This document shows, one piece after another, positions 1-10,317 of a DNA stretch of 64,000 nucleotides; the first letter of the stretch is position 1; the number at the start of each line of letters is the position of its first letter. The position numbers and the translations under genes were made by a program. The notes beneath the pieces were generated by a model. The model had not been told where the DNA came from, ran no database searches, and worked only from the letters and a program-made list of their open reading frames with translations. The DNA is from Mesostigma viride (lineage: Eukaryota > Streptophyta > Mesostigmatophyceae > Mesostigmatales > Mesostigmataceae), in contig RPFO01000788.1 of assembly GCA_009746045.1 (NCBI GenBank), positions 1-64,000 of the forward strand. The letters run 5' to 3'.

Positions 1-59
1 CTTTCCTGATACCTTGATCAGGACCCGGCCCGGGTCTGATCACAGGTCCGGACGTAACA
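1..59 (+). repeat. 3' end of the 5' LTR
   Basis: These 59 bases equal 13356-13414 and end in ...TAACA, the CA end expected of an LTR. They contain an imperfect GC-rich inverted repeat (GATCAG-ACCCGG / CGGGT-CTGATC). Confidence 0.9.
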
Positions 60-60
60 T

Positions 61-78
61 TGGACTCGGAGGAGCGCC
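61..78 (+). other. Primer-binding site
   Basis: TGGACTCGGAGGAGCGCC begins one base after the LTR and starts with TGG, complementary to a tRNA CCA end. The related LTR at 16579-17307 is followed, also after one base, by TGGACTCGGAGGA, so the site is conserved in the family. The priming tRNA cannot be named from this sequence alone. Confidence 0.65.
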
Positions 79-373
79 CGTGCTGGACTGCACAGGGCTG
101 CAACGGCCAAACGCGCCGCATTGAAGTCATTAATTTCATTATTCAATATTCGGTCGTCAGCCGAACTGCCGAAGTCAACGAATCGGGCAAGCTACAAGGT
201 ACGCCTAGCCCACTGAGTTGGATCCCAAGTGCTGCTTCCTAGAGAGGATTCCTAGAGAGGACACCGGATACTCAGTAAAATTTGGCAGATCGAAGCCTTG
301 CAAGCTTCTGTCTTCATACTTAGTGCTAACGTAGTAAATCGAAATCAGATCGCCCCGTTTTTGGAATCTTGTT

Positions 374-493
374 ACGAATCTTTTTGCAGTTTTTCCCCTT
401 CACGAACCTTTTTGCAGTCTTTTAACGAACCCTTTTTGCAGTCTTTTGACGAACCTTTTTGCAGTCTTTTGACGAACCTTTTTGCAAGTCTTT
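374..493 (+). repeat. Short tandem repeat in retrotransposon leader
   Basis: A unit of about 23 bp (TTTTTGCAGTCTTTTGACGA plus ACC) recurs four to five times with small changes. An ORF at 298-537 reads through it, but the translation is a repeat product without protein-like features. Confidence 0.7.
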
Positions 494-2198
494 TAACCCC
501 TAAATGGTCTTGCTGCCGATTTTCCGCCAAAAAGTGACTTACAGCCGATTTGTCGGCACCTACTCGGGGGACCAGTTTGCGAGAATACTATTGGGAATTA
601 GGAAACGTTTAGCTGAGAAGAATGAAAGTTTATAAGTTTCTCCAGAACATGATACTAGGGTTTGCTATATTTTGACCAAGTTTAACAGGTGTTCCAGACC
701 GTCAAAGTACAAGGGGTCAGGGTACTTTTTCACGTACAACGTGCATTCCGGAAAACGACGACCTGGCCATGGCGGCTTGCGCCCACGCATGGCATTTACG
801 TTTGCGTTCGAATTTTCTGGCCAAACTTAGGATATTGATTTTATACGTCCTAAAGATCATACAGGCCAATTTTTGGTTCGCGGGAATGCCATTTGATAGG
901 TGTCGGCAGCGTTCTTGCTGGAAAAACTGCGATCAGGCCGGACGATAGAAACGTTGACAGCAATACCTTTCCGGCGTATTTTAAAGGATATATCGGTTTC
1001 TTTGTACTTTTTATGATACATATTAGTCGTAAACGTGCAAGGGTGGCCAGAAATCGCCGAATCCAGCGACCATGCTGCACAACTTTGGTGTGCCGAAATG
1101 CGCCATTTTGCGGCCACCGCCTGGGCCAAGGTAACGCCATCCATGCCTGGTAAAGCTTAAGCATCGTTTTCCTATCGATGTTTGACGTTTATATATACGT
1201 TCTAGCTTGTGTAGCACATTCTTTTTGCATTATTCATGCTCTTTCTTGACCCTGGCCTGGCCCCTTTCTAAAACACCCTTCTTAGATGCTTCCCTCAGTC
1301 AGTTGACCTGCCACAGGGTGATGGTGATAAGTTTTAGAGGCTGTATGGGTTTGAATACCTCCATATATGTTTGTTATACATTTCCCACACACATATTGCA
1401 TGAGTGTGAGGCAGTTGGCTGGTCTCTGTGGCATCATCAAGCATGTAACCGGTGAGTAGAAGCTTCCCATTGTCAGCATGTGCCACCAGGTGTGCTGGCC
1501 ATCACCTGGAAAGCTATAGCAGCTTAGGCCTAGTTTATCCTTGCTAGGGCAGGCTGAAATAGGCTTAAAATCACTAGTTTGTTGGTGGCTGCCTCCTAGA
1601 ATGCATGCCTTGCGTAGGGTATCCGTACCACGTTACCTACGTGCATGGACAAGGTGGCACCTGCACATAGGTGCCATGTAAGGGCAGTGTGATGATGCAG
1701 TTATGTTTCCCCATCATTGTGGAAGGGAAATGTATTGTTTGGCATGGTTGGGGGCCATATTAGTAGGTATTAGTAGGTAGTATGCCCACTCCTACCCCCT
1801 TGGTTGCTTTTTACCAACGGTACCCCTATGGGCTGTACTGGGTGTAACTGCTGGTATACCCACCCAAATGATGACCCCAATGGCTCAAACTGTTCAGCAA
1901 CTAATTGTTTATCATCCCTGAAGTGGTAGGTGCCTAGCTCTTACAACATAATTCAAAATGCACATTCTACCAAAAATGAAAACGCTCGTCTTGACCCCCC
2001 TGACTTTGACGGCAGTTATACATGGCCTACGATGAATATATGTGAGGTTGTGATATATCATGGCTTAGGGCAACTCACGGACATGCTTGCCCCCCAAGGA
2101 CAGCCATTGGATATTGCTAGGTTGTACAGGGGCTGGTTTACAAAATAGGTGAGTTACTGCCGATTTATCGGCAGCATTTCCGCCCATTTAGGGGTTAA
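493..2198. repeat. Possible nested element bounded by an inverted repeat
   Basis: TTAACCCCTAAATGG at 493-507 recurs in inverse orientation at 2184-2198. The similarity extends imperfectly inward through copies of TGCTGCCGAT and a CCGATTTGTCGG / CCGATTTATCGG motif. This could be a roughly 1.7-kb DNA element or foldback sequence inserted in the leader. No transposase ORF is visible and no target duplication was identified. Confidence 0.3.
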
Positions 2199-3017
2199 CG
2201 AATCTTTTTAGACTCTTTTGTCCTGTAAAGGCGCAGCATCTGGACCCGACTTGGCAAATTCTAGTGGAAAATTGGTCGTATCACCTCGGTAGCATTACGG
2301 TTAATGGAAGGGCAGGCCCTGCCCGAAATTAGACGATTTCTTTAGGTTTTAATCGCCCTTTCCTTTCGAAAACGAATTAGCAAGTAGGGGAGACCCTTCC
2401 CTTGCTTGGCCGTAGTTGGAATCGCTCAAATTGGTGGAATATTGCTTGTTTTTGACCCAGTAAAGCGGAGAGACTTGAGTCGTCAAATTAGAACCACATT
2501 GTGTGAACTGGATTGAATTCACGCATTGCTAGTGTCCCTACTGCGAGTCTAGTGCTTAGGAATATTGTAGGAATGATGTCTTGCCCTGGCATGCGCAGTT
2601 AGGACCTGTTTGTGTGATTTTGTCTCCATTTTCACACGAGACGGCTACGAGCCAGGACGCCAAGGGTCGCCAGCATTGTTTTCTGTTTTTCGTCCATTGG
2701 TGAAGGGCCCAAGTGGTGAAGGGCCCAAGACGGCGACGACCCAGCCACGGCTTCAAGGAGGCCAGCATTCCCCCACTGTACAGGGGAAATGCTGCCGAAA
2801 TTTCACTAAAAACAGGTGGTAATTGTGCTGTGGGTTACGGGTTAGTATCACCCCGTTAACCGAGTGGTGTGCATGCTTGCGCTGCTTGTTTGAAACAGGC
2901 CTTTGCTACTACCCCCTGAGAAAAACCTACCCACCCTGCACACGGTCCCCCTCTGGCCCTTTCAGTTACCAAGGTATGTGCTTATGAGTAGGCTGTCATT
3001 AGTAATATGGTATCATA
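508..3017. other. Long retrotransposon leader without a supported gene
   Basis: Only short ORFs occur here, with no recognisable motif or coherent composition. The tandem and inverted repeats noted separately are the only structure I see. Confidence 0.6.
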
Positions 3018-3446
3018 ATGCGTGTGCCCCAATCTGCTAGCTCTTCCCAATCCTCTGCATCCAATAGTAAGAAACGAGTACCCCGTGATCTTAGTTCCAT
3101 TTGGCGTCCCAGTGGTACAGGTAGTAACTACCCCTTCTATGCTGTAATCACCCCTACGTTTGCAGGCATAGTACTTAGTTGGGTTACAGCCAGTAACTTA
3201 ACCTCAGGGATCCCACAGTGTGAATACCCAGGTTTCCACTCATTGGATGCAGCATATGAATACCTTATAGATAACTTGCGTGCCCCAGAAGGACTCCATA
3301 GACGTGGGCACCCGGTCACCAACCCTACTCGCCGCGCTCGATGTACCCCTGTCATTCCGTCTCCTGAACCGTGTCCCTCTCCTGCCTTGTCACAAGTCAC
3401 TAGACAAGTAGGACAATCGTCCCAGCCGTTTACGACATCTAGTTAG
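3018..3446 (+). CDS. Accessory ORF with viroplasmin / RNase H1 N-terminal-like domain
   Basis: A 142-residue protein begins with a Ser/Lys-rich segment. Residues about 40-85 follow the viroplasmin (caulimovirus VI / RNase H1 N-terminal) pattern: FYAV, then AGIVLSW, then SGIPQCEYPGF, then a DAAYEYL helix. In known proteins this small domain binds RNA or RNA-DNA hybrids. The C-terminal third is Pro/Ser-rich. It lies in the leader of the gypsy element upstream of gag, so it may be an accessory function of the element or a captured host fragment. The motif match is by eye only. Confidence 0.55.
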   Translation: MRVPQSASSSQSSASNSKKRVPRDLSSIWRPSGTGSNYPFYAVITPTFAGIVLSWVTASNLTSGIPQCEYPGFHSLDAAYEYLIDNLRAPEGLHRRGHPVTNPTRRARCTPVIPSPEPCPSPALSQVTRQVGQSSQPFTTSS

Positions 3447-3710
3447 GGAGTACAAGGGTGACGCGTGCCAGTAGTCACCCCCGCCTCTTATTGGGTGGTT
3501 AGCAGTACTGATAGAGGGAAAATAAACAGGCCATGATAAGGATGCAGGCGGTAGACCCGAGTAGTGTTGCTTAATTAAATCATGTTTTATTGTTTCTAAT
3601 TTGTTTTGGCCTACTTCTTTCTTAGAGGCCTAAAATCATCAAGTCACTGACCCCAGTGGGCTTGATTTTTATTTCGTGTCGCTATTGTACCCCCAAAATG
3701 GTACCCCAGC

Positions 3711-4208
3711 ATGGGGGTCCCCTTTCCTCGTAAGGGATTATCCCCAAAGGAAATCGACATTCTAACACTGGAAAACGCCTACCCTGGCGAGAAAGCTCGC
3801 GAGTTAACGGCCCGGTACCGCGCGGCTGTCAAGCTCATCCGCAAACGAGTGCACGGCTACGGCGAGTCGTATCATCAGACCGCCCACGCCCATCTAGTTT
3901 ACCGCGCACTGTTCTCCCACGAGGACGACGCAAGTCTTCCTCCATTTGTGGAACCCGCGGCCCCTAACGTCCTCGCGTCACTCGTACTCCCAAAGTCACG
4001 CCCGGCCGGCCCGCGGCCTCGGCGTACGGCCATCCGCACAATTGGCGGCGGGTACCTCCTCCGTAGTATCTGGGTCATTGAAGCCATCGCGCGCGCCGCA
4101 CGCCTGGAGCCTGCCCCTACTAGTGACTTTACGGTTTTCGGCGGCGAGGAGTACGTGCACCGTACCTCAGACGGTCCCATGACGGACCCCGTAAATATCG
4201 AGGGCTAG
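3711..4208 (+). CDS. Hypothetical accessory ORF upstream of gag
   Basis: A 165-residue ORF ends 89 bp before gag. It has a basic, probably helical middle (KARELTARYRAAVKLIRKRV) and an Arg/Pro-rich segment near residues 95-110. I do not recognise a family. Its position suggests it belongs to the retrotransposon. It is uninterrupted but could be a chance ORF in GC-rich DNA. Confidence 0.4.
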   Translation: MGVPFPRKGLSPKEIDILTLENAYPGEKARELTARYRAAVKLIRKRVHGYGESYHQTAHAHLVYRALFSHEDDASLPPFVEPAAPNVLASLVLPKSRPAGPRPRRTAIRTIGGGYLLRSIWVIEAIARAARLEPAPTSDFTVFGGEEYVHRTSDGPMTDPVNIEG

Positions 4209-4297
4209 AAACGTCTTGACCGTTCTTCCTTCTATATAGCGGCACTAGTGAGACCCCTTGTGTTTAATTCAATAACTATTAGTAATTAAATTCTTGC

Positions 4298-6142
4298 GTG
4301 CATAAACAAATGGCCGATCATAGTCAACATCCGCCTAGGCAGGCAGGAGTAGACAATGCAGACGCTGTGAGTCAGCGTACCCGGTCCCATCAGGCCGGCC
4401 AACCCCAGGCACGGCCCCCTCAGCCTGTCCCTGCACCGGCTGCTAGTGTAGTCCCACCCGAGACCGCTCCTATTAATGACAGGACAGCAAACCAATCCCC
4501 TGCGGCTACCGAGCCCACTCTACACCTTACCCCTGATCAGCCCCAGGTAGCTATCCCTCGCACCTCTCCGGTTGGTCGCGGGCGTGGTGGTGGCAGTGCT
4601 AGCCCACAAACCCAGTTACATGTTGGGCGAATTGTCGGCCAATATCCTGTCGCATCAGTAGCCCCTCGTGCTAGCCTGCGCCCGGGATTGCGTGCTCACC
4701 CACCGTCATCTGTGCGTCTGTCCGCCCCCATCGGTGGTCGGGTAGCACGTCCCGCTATTCCTCGTACAGAGGCCATTTCTGAGCTGGCCAATGGGCCCTA
4801 TTCCATGGCCCACACTCACACTCGCGTAGCCGACATTGAGGCTAACGCTGATTTCAGTACCATGCATCCCTCAGATCCCTTGTACGACCATCAATTCTAT
4901 TATGAGACACACTCTGCTCGCCCTCGGTCACGCATGGCTACCCGAGGCGCCCGTTCTGCGCCTGGTATTCCTGCCCGTGCTCCGATCCCGTCCTACGACC
5001 CGGTCGACGACGTACCGGACTTGTGTCCCAGCGACAATGGTGAGGAACCCGCCGACGACAACGCGGGTGATGATTCGCTCCCTCCGTGGGCTCGATATGT
5101 TGAGGTGAGTGGTCCCCGCCGTCCTGGTGGTAAAGACCGCAAACCTCCCGCTTTGCCCACGCTTTCTGTCACTAGACTGACGCTCGATTGTACAGCCCAA
5201 CAGATTCTTGATTGGAAACACTCATTGTATCAGGAATTTTCTCTGTGGGAGGAATACCACGATTGGCGTCTGTCTGACTCTGTTAAGATAGGCCTCATTC
5301 GCACCCGTGCTCTTGACCGTGCTGTCGCCTCTCTCCTGGGATGTGAAGAAGTAGCCTCCCATACGTACCCTGGTTCGGTTGCTGAGCTGATGGCGCGCAT
5401 AGAGCGTCGTTGTATTCCCCCTGACGCCGACCGCCGCGAGCGGTTGGAATTCGGTCGCCTCCGTCAAGGCCAGCGCCATGTTTCGGCGTATATGACCGAC
5501 TTTGACCTGCGCCTGGCTCGCCTTAAGGACGTCTCAGGTGCCGAGGCCCGCGCCCGCTTTCTTGAAGGTTTACACCCAGCACTCCTCGCTGAGGTCTTCC
5601 GCCACTTTTCTGAAAGCCGATGGCAGGACCTGCAGCTGCGGCAGATTCGCCCCTATCTCCTTCGAGTCGCGGACCTCATCATGCCACAACAACGCACGGC
5701 CCGCGCGAGCGTGAATCAGTTAGGCGCAATTAATGACCCCGACCAGGACGAGTTTGTAGATGAGCTTCAGATCCCCTTGCGTGTGGCCGAGTTGGCTGTG
5801 ATGGATGCCTCGCGCATCCGCTGCTATCACTGTCAGGAAATTGGGCATATCAAGCGTGCTTGCCCTCGTTTCCTTGCCGGCGCCCCGGCTACCGCTCCTA
5901 CAATGCCGCAGCGCTCTCCGGCTCCGACCGGCCGCCCCGTTCCTTTTCAGCGCCCGACCAATACCCTACCTACGGCTGGTCCGACTCAGCGTGCGCCGCG
6001 CCCGCTGAATGAGGTGGATGTTCAACCGCAGGACCCCGCTGGCAGCCTACCCGCCGACGAGCCGCCTTCCGGTCTACTCGGTGGTAAGGCGGTGTTCGAC
6101 TCTTTCTCCCGTGACCCGCCTTTGGGGGAGGGGGAAGAGTAG
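4298..6142 (+). CDS. gag: Gag polyprotein
   Basis: A 614-residue protein forms the retrotransposon core particle. The first ~270 residues are Pro/Ala/Arg-rich and disordered. Residues about 285-470 follow the gypsy capsid pattern, with W-rich and LR-rich helices. A CCHC zinc knuckle (C-x2-C-x4-H-x4-C, CYHCQEIGHIKRAC) is encoded at 5822-5863 and would bind RNA. A Pro-rich tail follows. The ORF ends at TAG 6140-6142, overlapping pol by 28 nt in the -1 frame. Confidence 0.9.
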   Translation: MHKQMADHSQHPPRQAGVDNADAVSQRTRSHQAGQPQARPPQPVPAPAASVVPPETAPINDRTANQSPAATEPTLHLTPDQPQVAIPRTSPVGRGRGGGSASPQTQLHVGRIVGQYPVASVAPRASLRPGLRAHPPSSVRLSAPIGGRVARPAIPRTEAISELANGPYSMAHTHTRVADIEANADFSTMHPSDPLYDHQFYYETHSARPRSRMATRGARSAPGIPARAPIPSYDPVDDVPDLCPSDNGEEPADDNAGDDSLPPWARYVEVSGPRRPGGKDRKPPALPTLSVTRLTLDCTAQQILDWKHSLYQEFSLWEEYHDWRLSDSVKIGLIRTRALDRAVASLLGCEEVASHTYPGSVAELMARIERRCIPPDADRRERLEFGRLRQGQRHVSAYMTDFDLRLARLKDVSGAEARARFLEGLHPALLAEVFRHFSESRWQDLQLRQIRPYLLRVADLIMPQQRTARASVNQLGAINDPDQDEFVDELQIPLRVAELAVMDASRIRCYHCQEIGHIKRACPRFLAGAPATAPTMPQRSPAPTGRPVPFQRPTNTLPTAGPTQRAPRPLNEVDVQPQDPAGSLPADEPPSGLLGGKAVFDSFSRDPPLGEGEE

Positions 6143-9100
6143 ACCGCCAAGACGGGGGCACCTTGCGGTCAGACCCCGCCCCAGTATTTTTGCCAGTATA
6201 TACCACGCGACTGGGCGAAGCGACCCCACCCTCACCTCCTCGCGTGCGCCCCTTGCTTCTTTTTACAGCAGGACTCCCAGTGCCTGCGACCGTCACCGAC
6301 CCAACCCTCGCCACCACCGAGGTTATGACGGTAAAGCTATTAGTAGATAACGGTGCTGCCTGCACCTTCGTGAGTGATGCCCTTGTACAGCGCCTAGGAT
6401 TAACTCCAGTCCCACATGATGTTCCTGTTGCCATCCACTATGCGGATGGGCGAACGAGTGTCTCCACAGGAACTGTGAAGCTGCGACCTGTTGTGAACGG
6501 GACCCCAATTGATGTCCTTGCCACTGTCGGCCCGATTACAGCAGCCGATATATTGCTAGGATTAGACTGGCTGCAAGACAACAAGGTACAGATTAACCAT
6601 GACACCATGATTGTCTGGTTCCCCGACGGCACCCACTGGCTCCCCGACAGGTACTATGATGTTACCCAGGCCACTGTGGTGGACGTTACGCAAGCTGTTG
6701 ATCCTTGTCATATTCGCTCCCTGGACGAAGTCCTCATGACCCGTGAGGAACTTCGTGAGCTGGTCAAACAGGAAGGAGAGCTTCAGTGTTTTGTATTGCA
6801 GCTTATGGCTGACCCGGCATGCATCGATCCCCTCGTCGCTGCTCTGAACGAGATGGGCATAGGATTCACAACAGAGGAACAGGCCCGCTTTGATAAGATC
6901 ATCGATTCCTCCAAGACGTTTGAGGAGCGAACACCTGCTTATCCCCCGGCCCGCGCTGTGCTCCATCGCATTCATCTCAAACCAGGTGCGGCACCCACAC
7001 ACTCACCAATGTATAGAATGGGCCCAAGCGAGCTCAAGGAGCTCAAGCAAATCCTCATTTCCCTGCTAGACTCTGGTCTTATAGAACCCAGTAATAGTCC
7101 CTTCTCTGCAGGTGTCCTTCTGGTCCCCAAGCCCAACGGCAAGTGGCGACTAGTTACGGACTACCGAAAGCTGAATGATATTACCATCAAGTCAAAATAC
7201 CCCCTTCCTAGGATAGATGACATTTTCAACAAAGTCCAAGGTGCAACGTGCTTTACTGTCCTAGATTGTGCAGATGGCTTTTGGCAGTTGCGTATCGCTC
7301 CCGAAGATTGCGCAAAAACGGCCTTCGCCACCCCATTCGGCCACTATCAATTCAGAGTAGCAGCCATGGGTCTCTGTAATTCTCCTGCCAGCTTTCAGAT
7401 GTTGATGAATGAAGTTCTACGTCCTGTCATGGGCACGTCTCTACTGCCCCAAGTGCCTCAGGACCTCAAAGACCCAGATCCAACTGCTGCTCCTGTCCCC
7501 ATTGCACCTCACAAACGACAATGCGCTGTACCATATATGGACGACATCCTCATTTATTCTCGAACCTTTGATGATCATTGTGAGGATGTACAAGCTGTTC
7601 TCGACATTATGGAAGCCAACCATTTGTGGGCCCGCCGAGCCAAGGTTCGTGCTGGCCGAAGTGTACCATTTCTCGGCCACATCCTGTCCGATAAGGGTGT
7701 CGCCACAGATCCTGAGAAAATCGCATCTGTACAAGAATGGCCTGTCCCAACGGACGTCAAGAGCATTCGTAGCTTCCTAGGAATGGCATCCTACTATAGG
7801 CGATTTATCCCCCGCTTTGCAACCATTGCCGCTCCGATTAATCACCTCTTGAAGAAGGACGTGCCCTTTGATTGGACGCCGGAGTGCCAGCAAGCCTTTG
7901 ACCTTCTCAAGTCCCGTCTGACCACAGCCCCGGTGCTGATCTTGCCTGACCCCAGCAAACATTTTGTGGTGGCGTGCGATGCCAGCAAGGTGGCCATCGG
8001 CGGTGTGCTACTCCAGGACCATGGAAACGGCCTACAACCGATAGAGTACATCTCACGCACTATGATTCCTGCAGAGCGCAACTACCCCGTACATCAACAA
8101 GAGCTCTTGGCTCTCGTTTACTGCTGCCATACGTGGAAACACCATCTGCTGGGCGCGCAATTTGATGTGGCCTTGAGTGAGACCAATGAGGCAGACCCGT
8201 ATCGCCTGATAATTCATACGGACCACCGCCCTTTAACACACGTGCTGACACAACCCAATCTGGTGCCCCGCATGGCCCGTTGGCTGGAATTTCTAGCCCA
8301 GTTTGCCCCTTTTAAAATCCAATATGTAAAGGGGGCTGAAAACATTGTCCCAGACGCGCTGTCCCGGCGCTCTGACTATTTCTTTTACTCTGACATGGAC
8401 GTGCTGAATACCACGGTGGTCCCCTCTCCTATCCCAATTGTACCATCCTATGGTGCTACCCCGGACACCGAGGAATATCATGACTTATTTCATGTCCCCA
8501 TGGCCCTGCCCGACTTGCAGTCCTACTGTCCTCTTGCGTCTGAGGGCAGGTCTATACCTCCGGTAGGGGGGGAGGGATCTGACCCAGAGATTCAAAAACT
8601 TTTGCGCGTCCCTCTGTGTCATGTGGCCAAACAGGTTTATAAACCTTTAGAACCTGTGGGGGAGCCCCTATTATTCGGTAAGGCTGCGGCTGACGTTTTC
8701 AAGCCAAAAGCCGACACCGACGTCGCCATGCCTGACTCTGACCTCGAGCGGCTGATTAGTCGTTTCACGGTAACCGAGCCAGAGGCACAAGCCGCTGTAG
8801 CTGCTCACCCCCAACGGATGGGAGACTATCCTTGTCGGTTCGAGGGAGGTTTTCTGTACGTCCAGCTCCCGTCTGAAGCGTGGAAATTGTACGTTCCAGC
8901 CTTATGTCGCCCATCCCTTCTTTACGAGCTCCATGACGCTGCTCTGGGCGGTCACAAGGGCTCCCAGCGCCTAGTGGAGATCCTCCGCCGGTCGTACTAC
9001 TGGCCACATATGCGTCGCGACGCCGAGGAATACGTTCGTACGTGCCAGTCTTGTCAGATTATGAAGCCCCGTAATACCGGGTCCCAAGCGGAGCCCCAAG

Positions 9101-10254
9101 AGATCCCTGACCCATTGCGCCCGTGGGACAGCATTATGATGGACTTCGTAGGCCCATTTAAGAAGTCCCCTAAGGGCAATGCTCAGATCCTTGTTTTTGT
9201 GGATCGCCTTACTAGGCGCTGCCACTTGGTGCCATGTCCCTTGACCCTCACCTCCCGTGACTGTGCCCTATTATACCTGCAGAACGTTTTCAGATATCAT
9301 GGTCTTAGCCGGCAGTTCATTGCTGATCGTGATAAGCTGTTCACTGCCTCTTTCTGGCAAGAGTTCTTCGCAGCCTTGGGCACCAAAGTACACCTTGGCA
9401 CCGCCTACTACAGTTCGTCCTCCCATCTGGTTGAGCGTCTTAACCGTGTGGTTGAGGAGGCCCTCAAGCATTACGTGAGTAGTGATGGTGGTGATTGGGA
9501 GGATTACTTACCCCTCATAGAGTTCTCCCTCAACAACTCTCCACATTCTGCTCATGGGATGACCCCCTTTCTGCTCGATACTGGACAGCACCCGTTGACT
9601 CCCACGGATTTGCTGACTAGTCCCCTTCTTACCCAGGACACACTCAAGCGCAGCACCATTCAAGGAGTGAATGAGCTGTTGAGTAAGATGGTTAAGTCCC
9701 ATGAGAGCGCAGTGATCGGCTATCGTGCCGCTCGACAGAAGTACATGGCCCGCATCCGCGCCTCCCTTGACCGTCGCACTCCGCCTATTCAGGTAGGCGA
9801 TCTTGTTCTGGTAGAAGGTCCCCAGCTCGGCCGTTTTGCTCACAAGGTCGAAGCTGATCTCAAGGTAAAACTGCGCCCTCACTTCCTTGGACCCTATAAG
9901 GTAGTGGAGCAGCGCGGTGATGTCACCTTTCGCGTAGCTGTCCCTGAAACATGGGGCACCTCCGGTGTTTTCCACCGCAATCAACTCAAGCTCTACCACC
10001 AGAGTTCGTTTCAGGGACGGGAGACCCCTCCGGCGCCCTTGGAACACAATCCGGAGACGGGAGACGTGGAGGATGAAGTGGCTGCAATCATTGGCCACCG
10101 CGACGTCAAGAAGGGTCGCGGAAACCTCCGCCAATACCGCGTCAAATGGATGTATTCCAGGACAGATGTAGAGAACAGTTGGTTCTCCGAGAAAGAGTTG
10201 GAAGGGTGTGCCCGTCTGTTGTCTGAATACAAGGCCTCTCTCAAAAACAAGTAA
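6115..10254 (+). CDS. pol: Pol polyprotein: protease, RT, RNase H, integrase, chromodomain
   Basis: The pol frame opens at 6115 and is probably translated as a Gag-Pol fusion. Domains in order: aspartic protease with VDNGAACTF near 6343 (Asn replaces the usual Ser/Thr of D-S/T-G); RT with VPKPNGKWR, then YMDDILIYS at 7534-7560; RNase H with CDASKVAIGG and TDHRPL; integrase with an HHCC zinc site (H-x6-H, C-x2-C) and the D, D, E residues in MMDFVGPF, IADRDKLF and HLVERLN; a C-terminal chromodomain-like segment (YRVKWMYS...ENSWFSEKEL). About 25 extra Pro-rich residues lie between the NEVLRPVMG block and YMDD. The frame is intact over 4.1 kb. Confidence 0.93.
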   Translation, partial: PAFGGGGRVDRQDGGTLRSDPAPVFLPVYTTRLGEATPPSPPRVRPLLLFTAGLPVPATVTDPTLATTEVMTVKLLVDNGAACTFVSDALVQRLGLTPVPHDVPVAIHYADGRTSVSTGTVKLRPVVNGTPIDVLATVGPITAADILLGLDWLQDNKVQINHDTMIVWFPDGTHWLPDRYYDVTQATVVDVTQAVDPCHIRSLDEVLMTREELRELVKQEGELQCFVLQLMADPACIDPLVAALNEMGIGFTTEEQARFDKIIDSSKTFEERTPAYPPARAVLHRIHLKPGAAPTHSPMYRMGPSELKELKQILISLLDSGLIEPSNSPFSAGVLLVPKPNGKWRLVTDYRKLNDITIKSKYPLPRIDDIFNKVQGATCFTVLDCADGFWQLRIAPEDCAKTAFATPFGHYQFRVAAMGLCNSPASFQMLMNEVLRPVMGTSLLPQVPQDLKDPDPTAAPVPIAPHKRQCAVPYMDDILIYSRTFDDHCEDVQAVLDIMEANHLWARRAKVRAGRSVPFLGHILSDKGVATDPEKIASVQEWPVPTDVKSIRSFLGMASYYRRFIPRFATIAAPINHLLKKDVPFDWTPECQQAFDLLKSRLTTAPVLILPDPSKHFVVACDASKVAIGGVLLQDHGNGLQPIEYISRTMIPAERNYPVHQQELLALVYCCHTWKHHLLGAQFDVALSETNEADPYRLIIHTDHRPLTHVLTQPNLVPRMARWLEFLAQFAPFKIQYVKGAENIVPDALSRRSDYFFYSDMDVLNTTVVPSPIPIVPSYGATPDTEEYHDLFHVPMALPDLQSYCPLASEGRSIPPVGGEGSDPEIQKLLRVPLCHVAKQVYKPLEPVGEPLLFGKAAADVFKPKADTDVAMPDSDLERLISRFTVTEPEAQAAVAAHPQRMGDYPCRFEGGFLYVQLPSEAWKLYVPALCRPSLLYELHDAALGGHKGSQRLVEILRRSYYWPHMRRDAEEYVRTCQSCQIMKPRNTGSQAEPQEIPDPLRPWDSIMMDFVGPFKKSPKGNAQILVFVDRLTRRCHLVPCPLTLTSRDCALLYLQNVFRYHGLSRQFIADRDKLFTASFWQEFFAALGTKVHLGTAYYSSSSHLVERLNRVVEEALKHYVSSDGGDWEDYLPLIEFSLNNSPHSAHGMTPFLLDTGQHPLTPTDLLTSPLLTQDTLKRSTIQGVNELLSKMVKSHESAVIGYRAARQKYMARIRASLDRRTPPIQVGDLVLVEGPQLGRFAHKVEADLKVKLRPHFLGPYKVVEQRGDVTFRVAVPETWGTSGVFHRNQLKLYHQSSFQGRETPPAPLEHNPETGDVEDEVAAIIGHRDVKKGRGNLRQYRVKWMYSRTDVENSWFSEKELEGCARLLSEYKASLKNK
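6121..6127 (+). promoter_or_regulatory. -1 programmed ribosomal frameshift site (U_UUG_GGG)
   Basis: The overlap between the gag stop (6140-6142) and the first upstream stop in the pol frame (TGA 6112-6114) is only 28 nt and contains TTTGGGG. In the gag frame it reads T TTG GGG, a canonical X-XXY-YYZ heptamer. A one-base backward slip enters pol directly. Pol has no ATG near its start, which supports this mechanism. Confidence 0.75.
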
Positions 10255-10295
10255 GCTTACAGAAGTTCCTGGATTGTTGTGCGTTCGGTTGGTTG

Positions 10296-10317
10296 TCCCC
10301 TCCCATGTCAACAGATG
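10296..10317 (+). promoter_or_regulatory. Possible splice acceptor before the third ORF
   Basis: The pyrimidine-rich stretch TCCCCTCCCATGTCAACAG ends immediately before the ATG at 10318. It resembles a 3' splice site that could give a spliced subgenomic mRNA for ORF3, as env-type third ORFs use. This is inference only. Confidence 0.35.
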
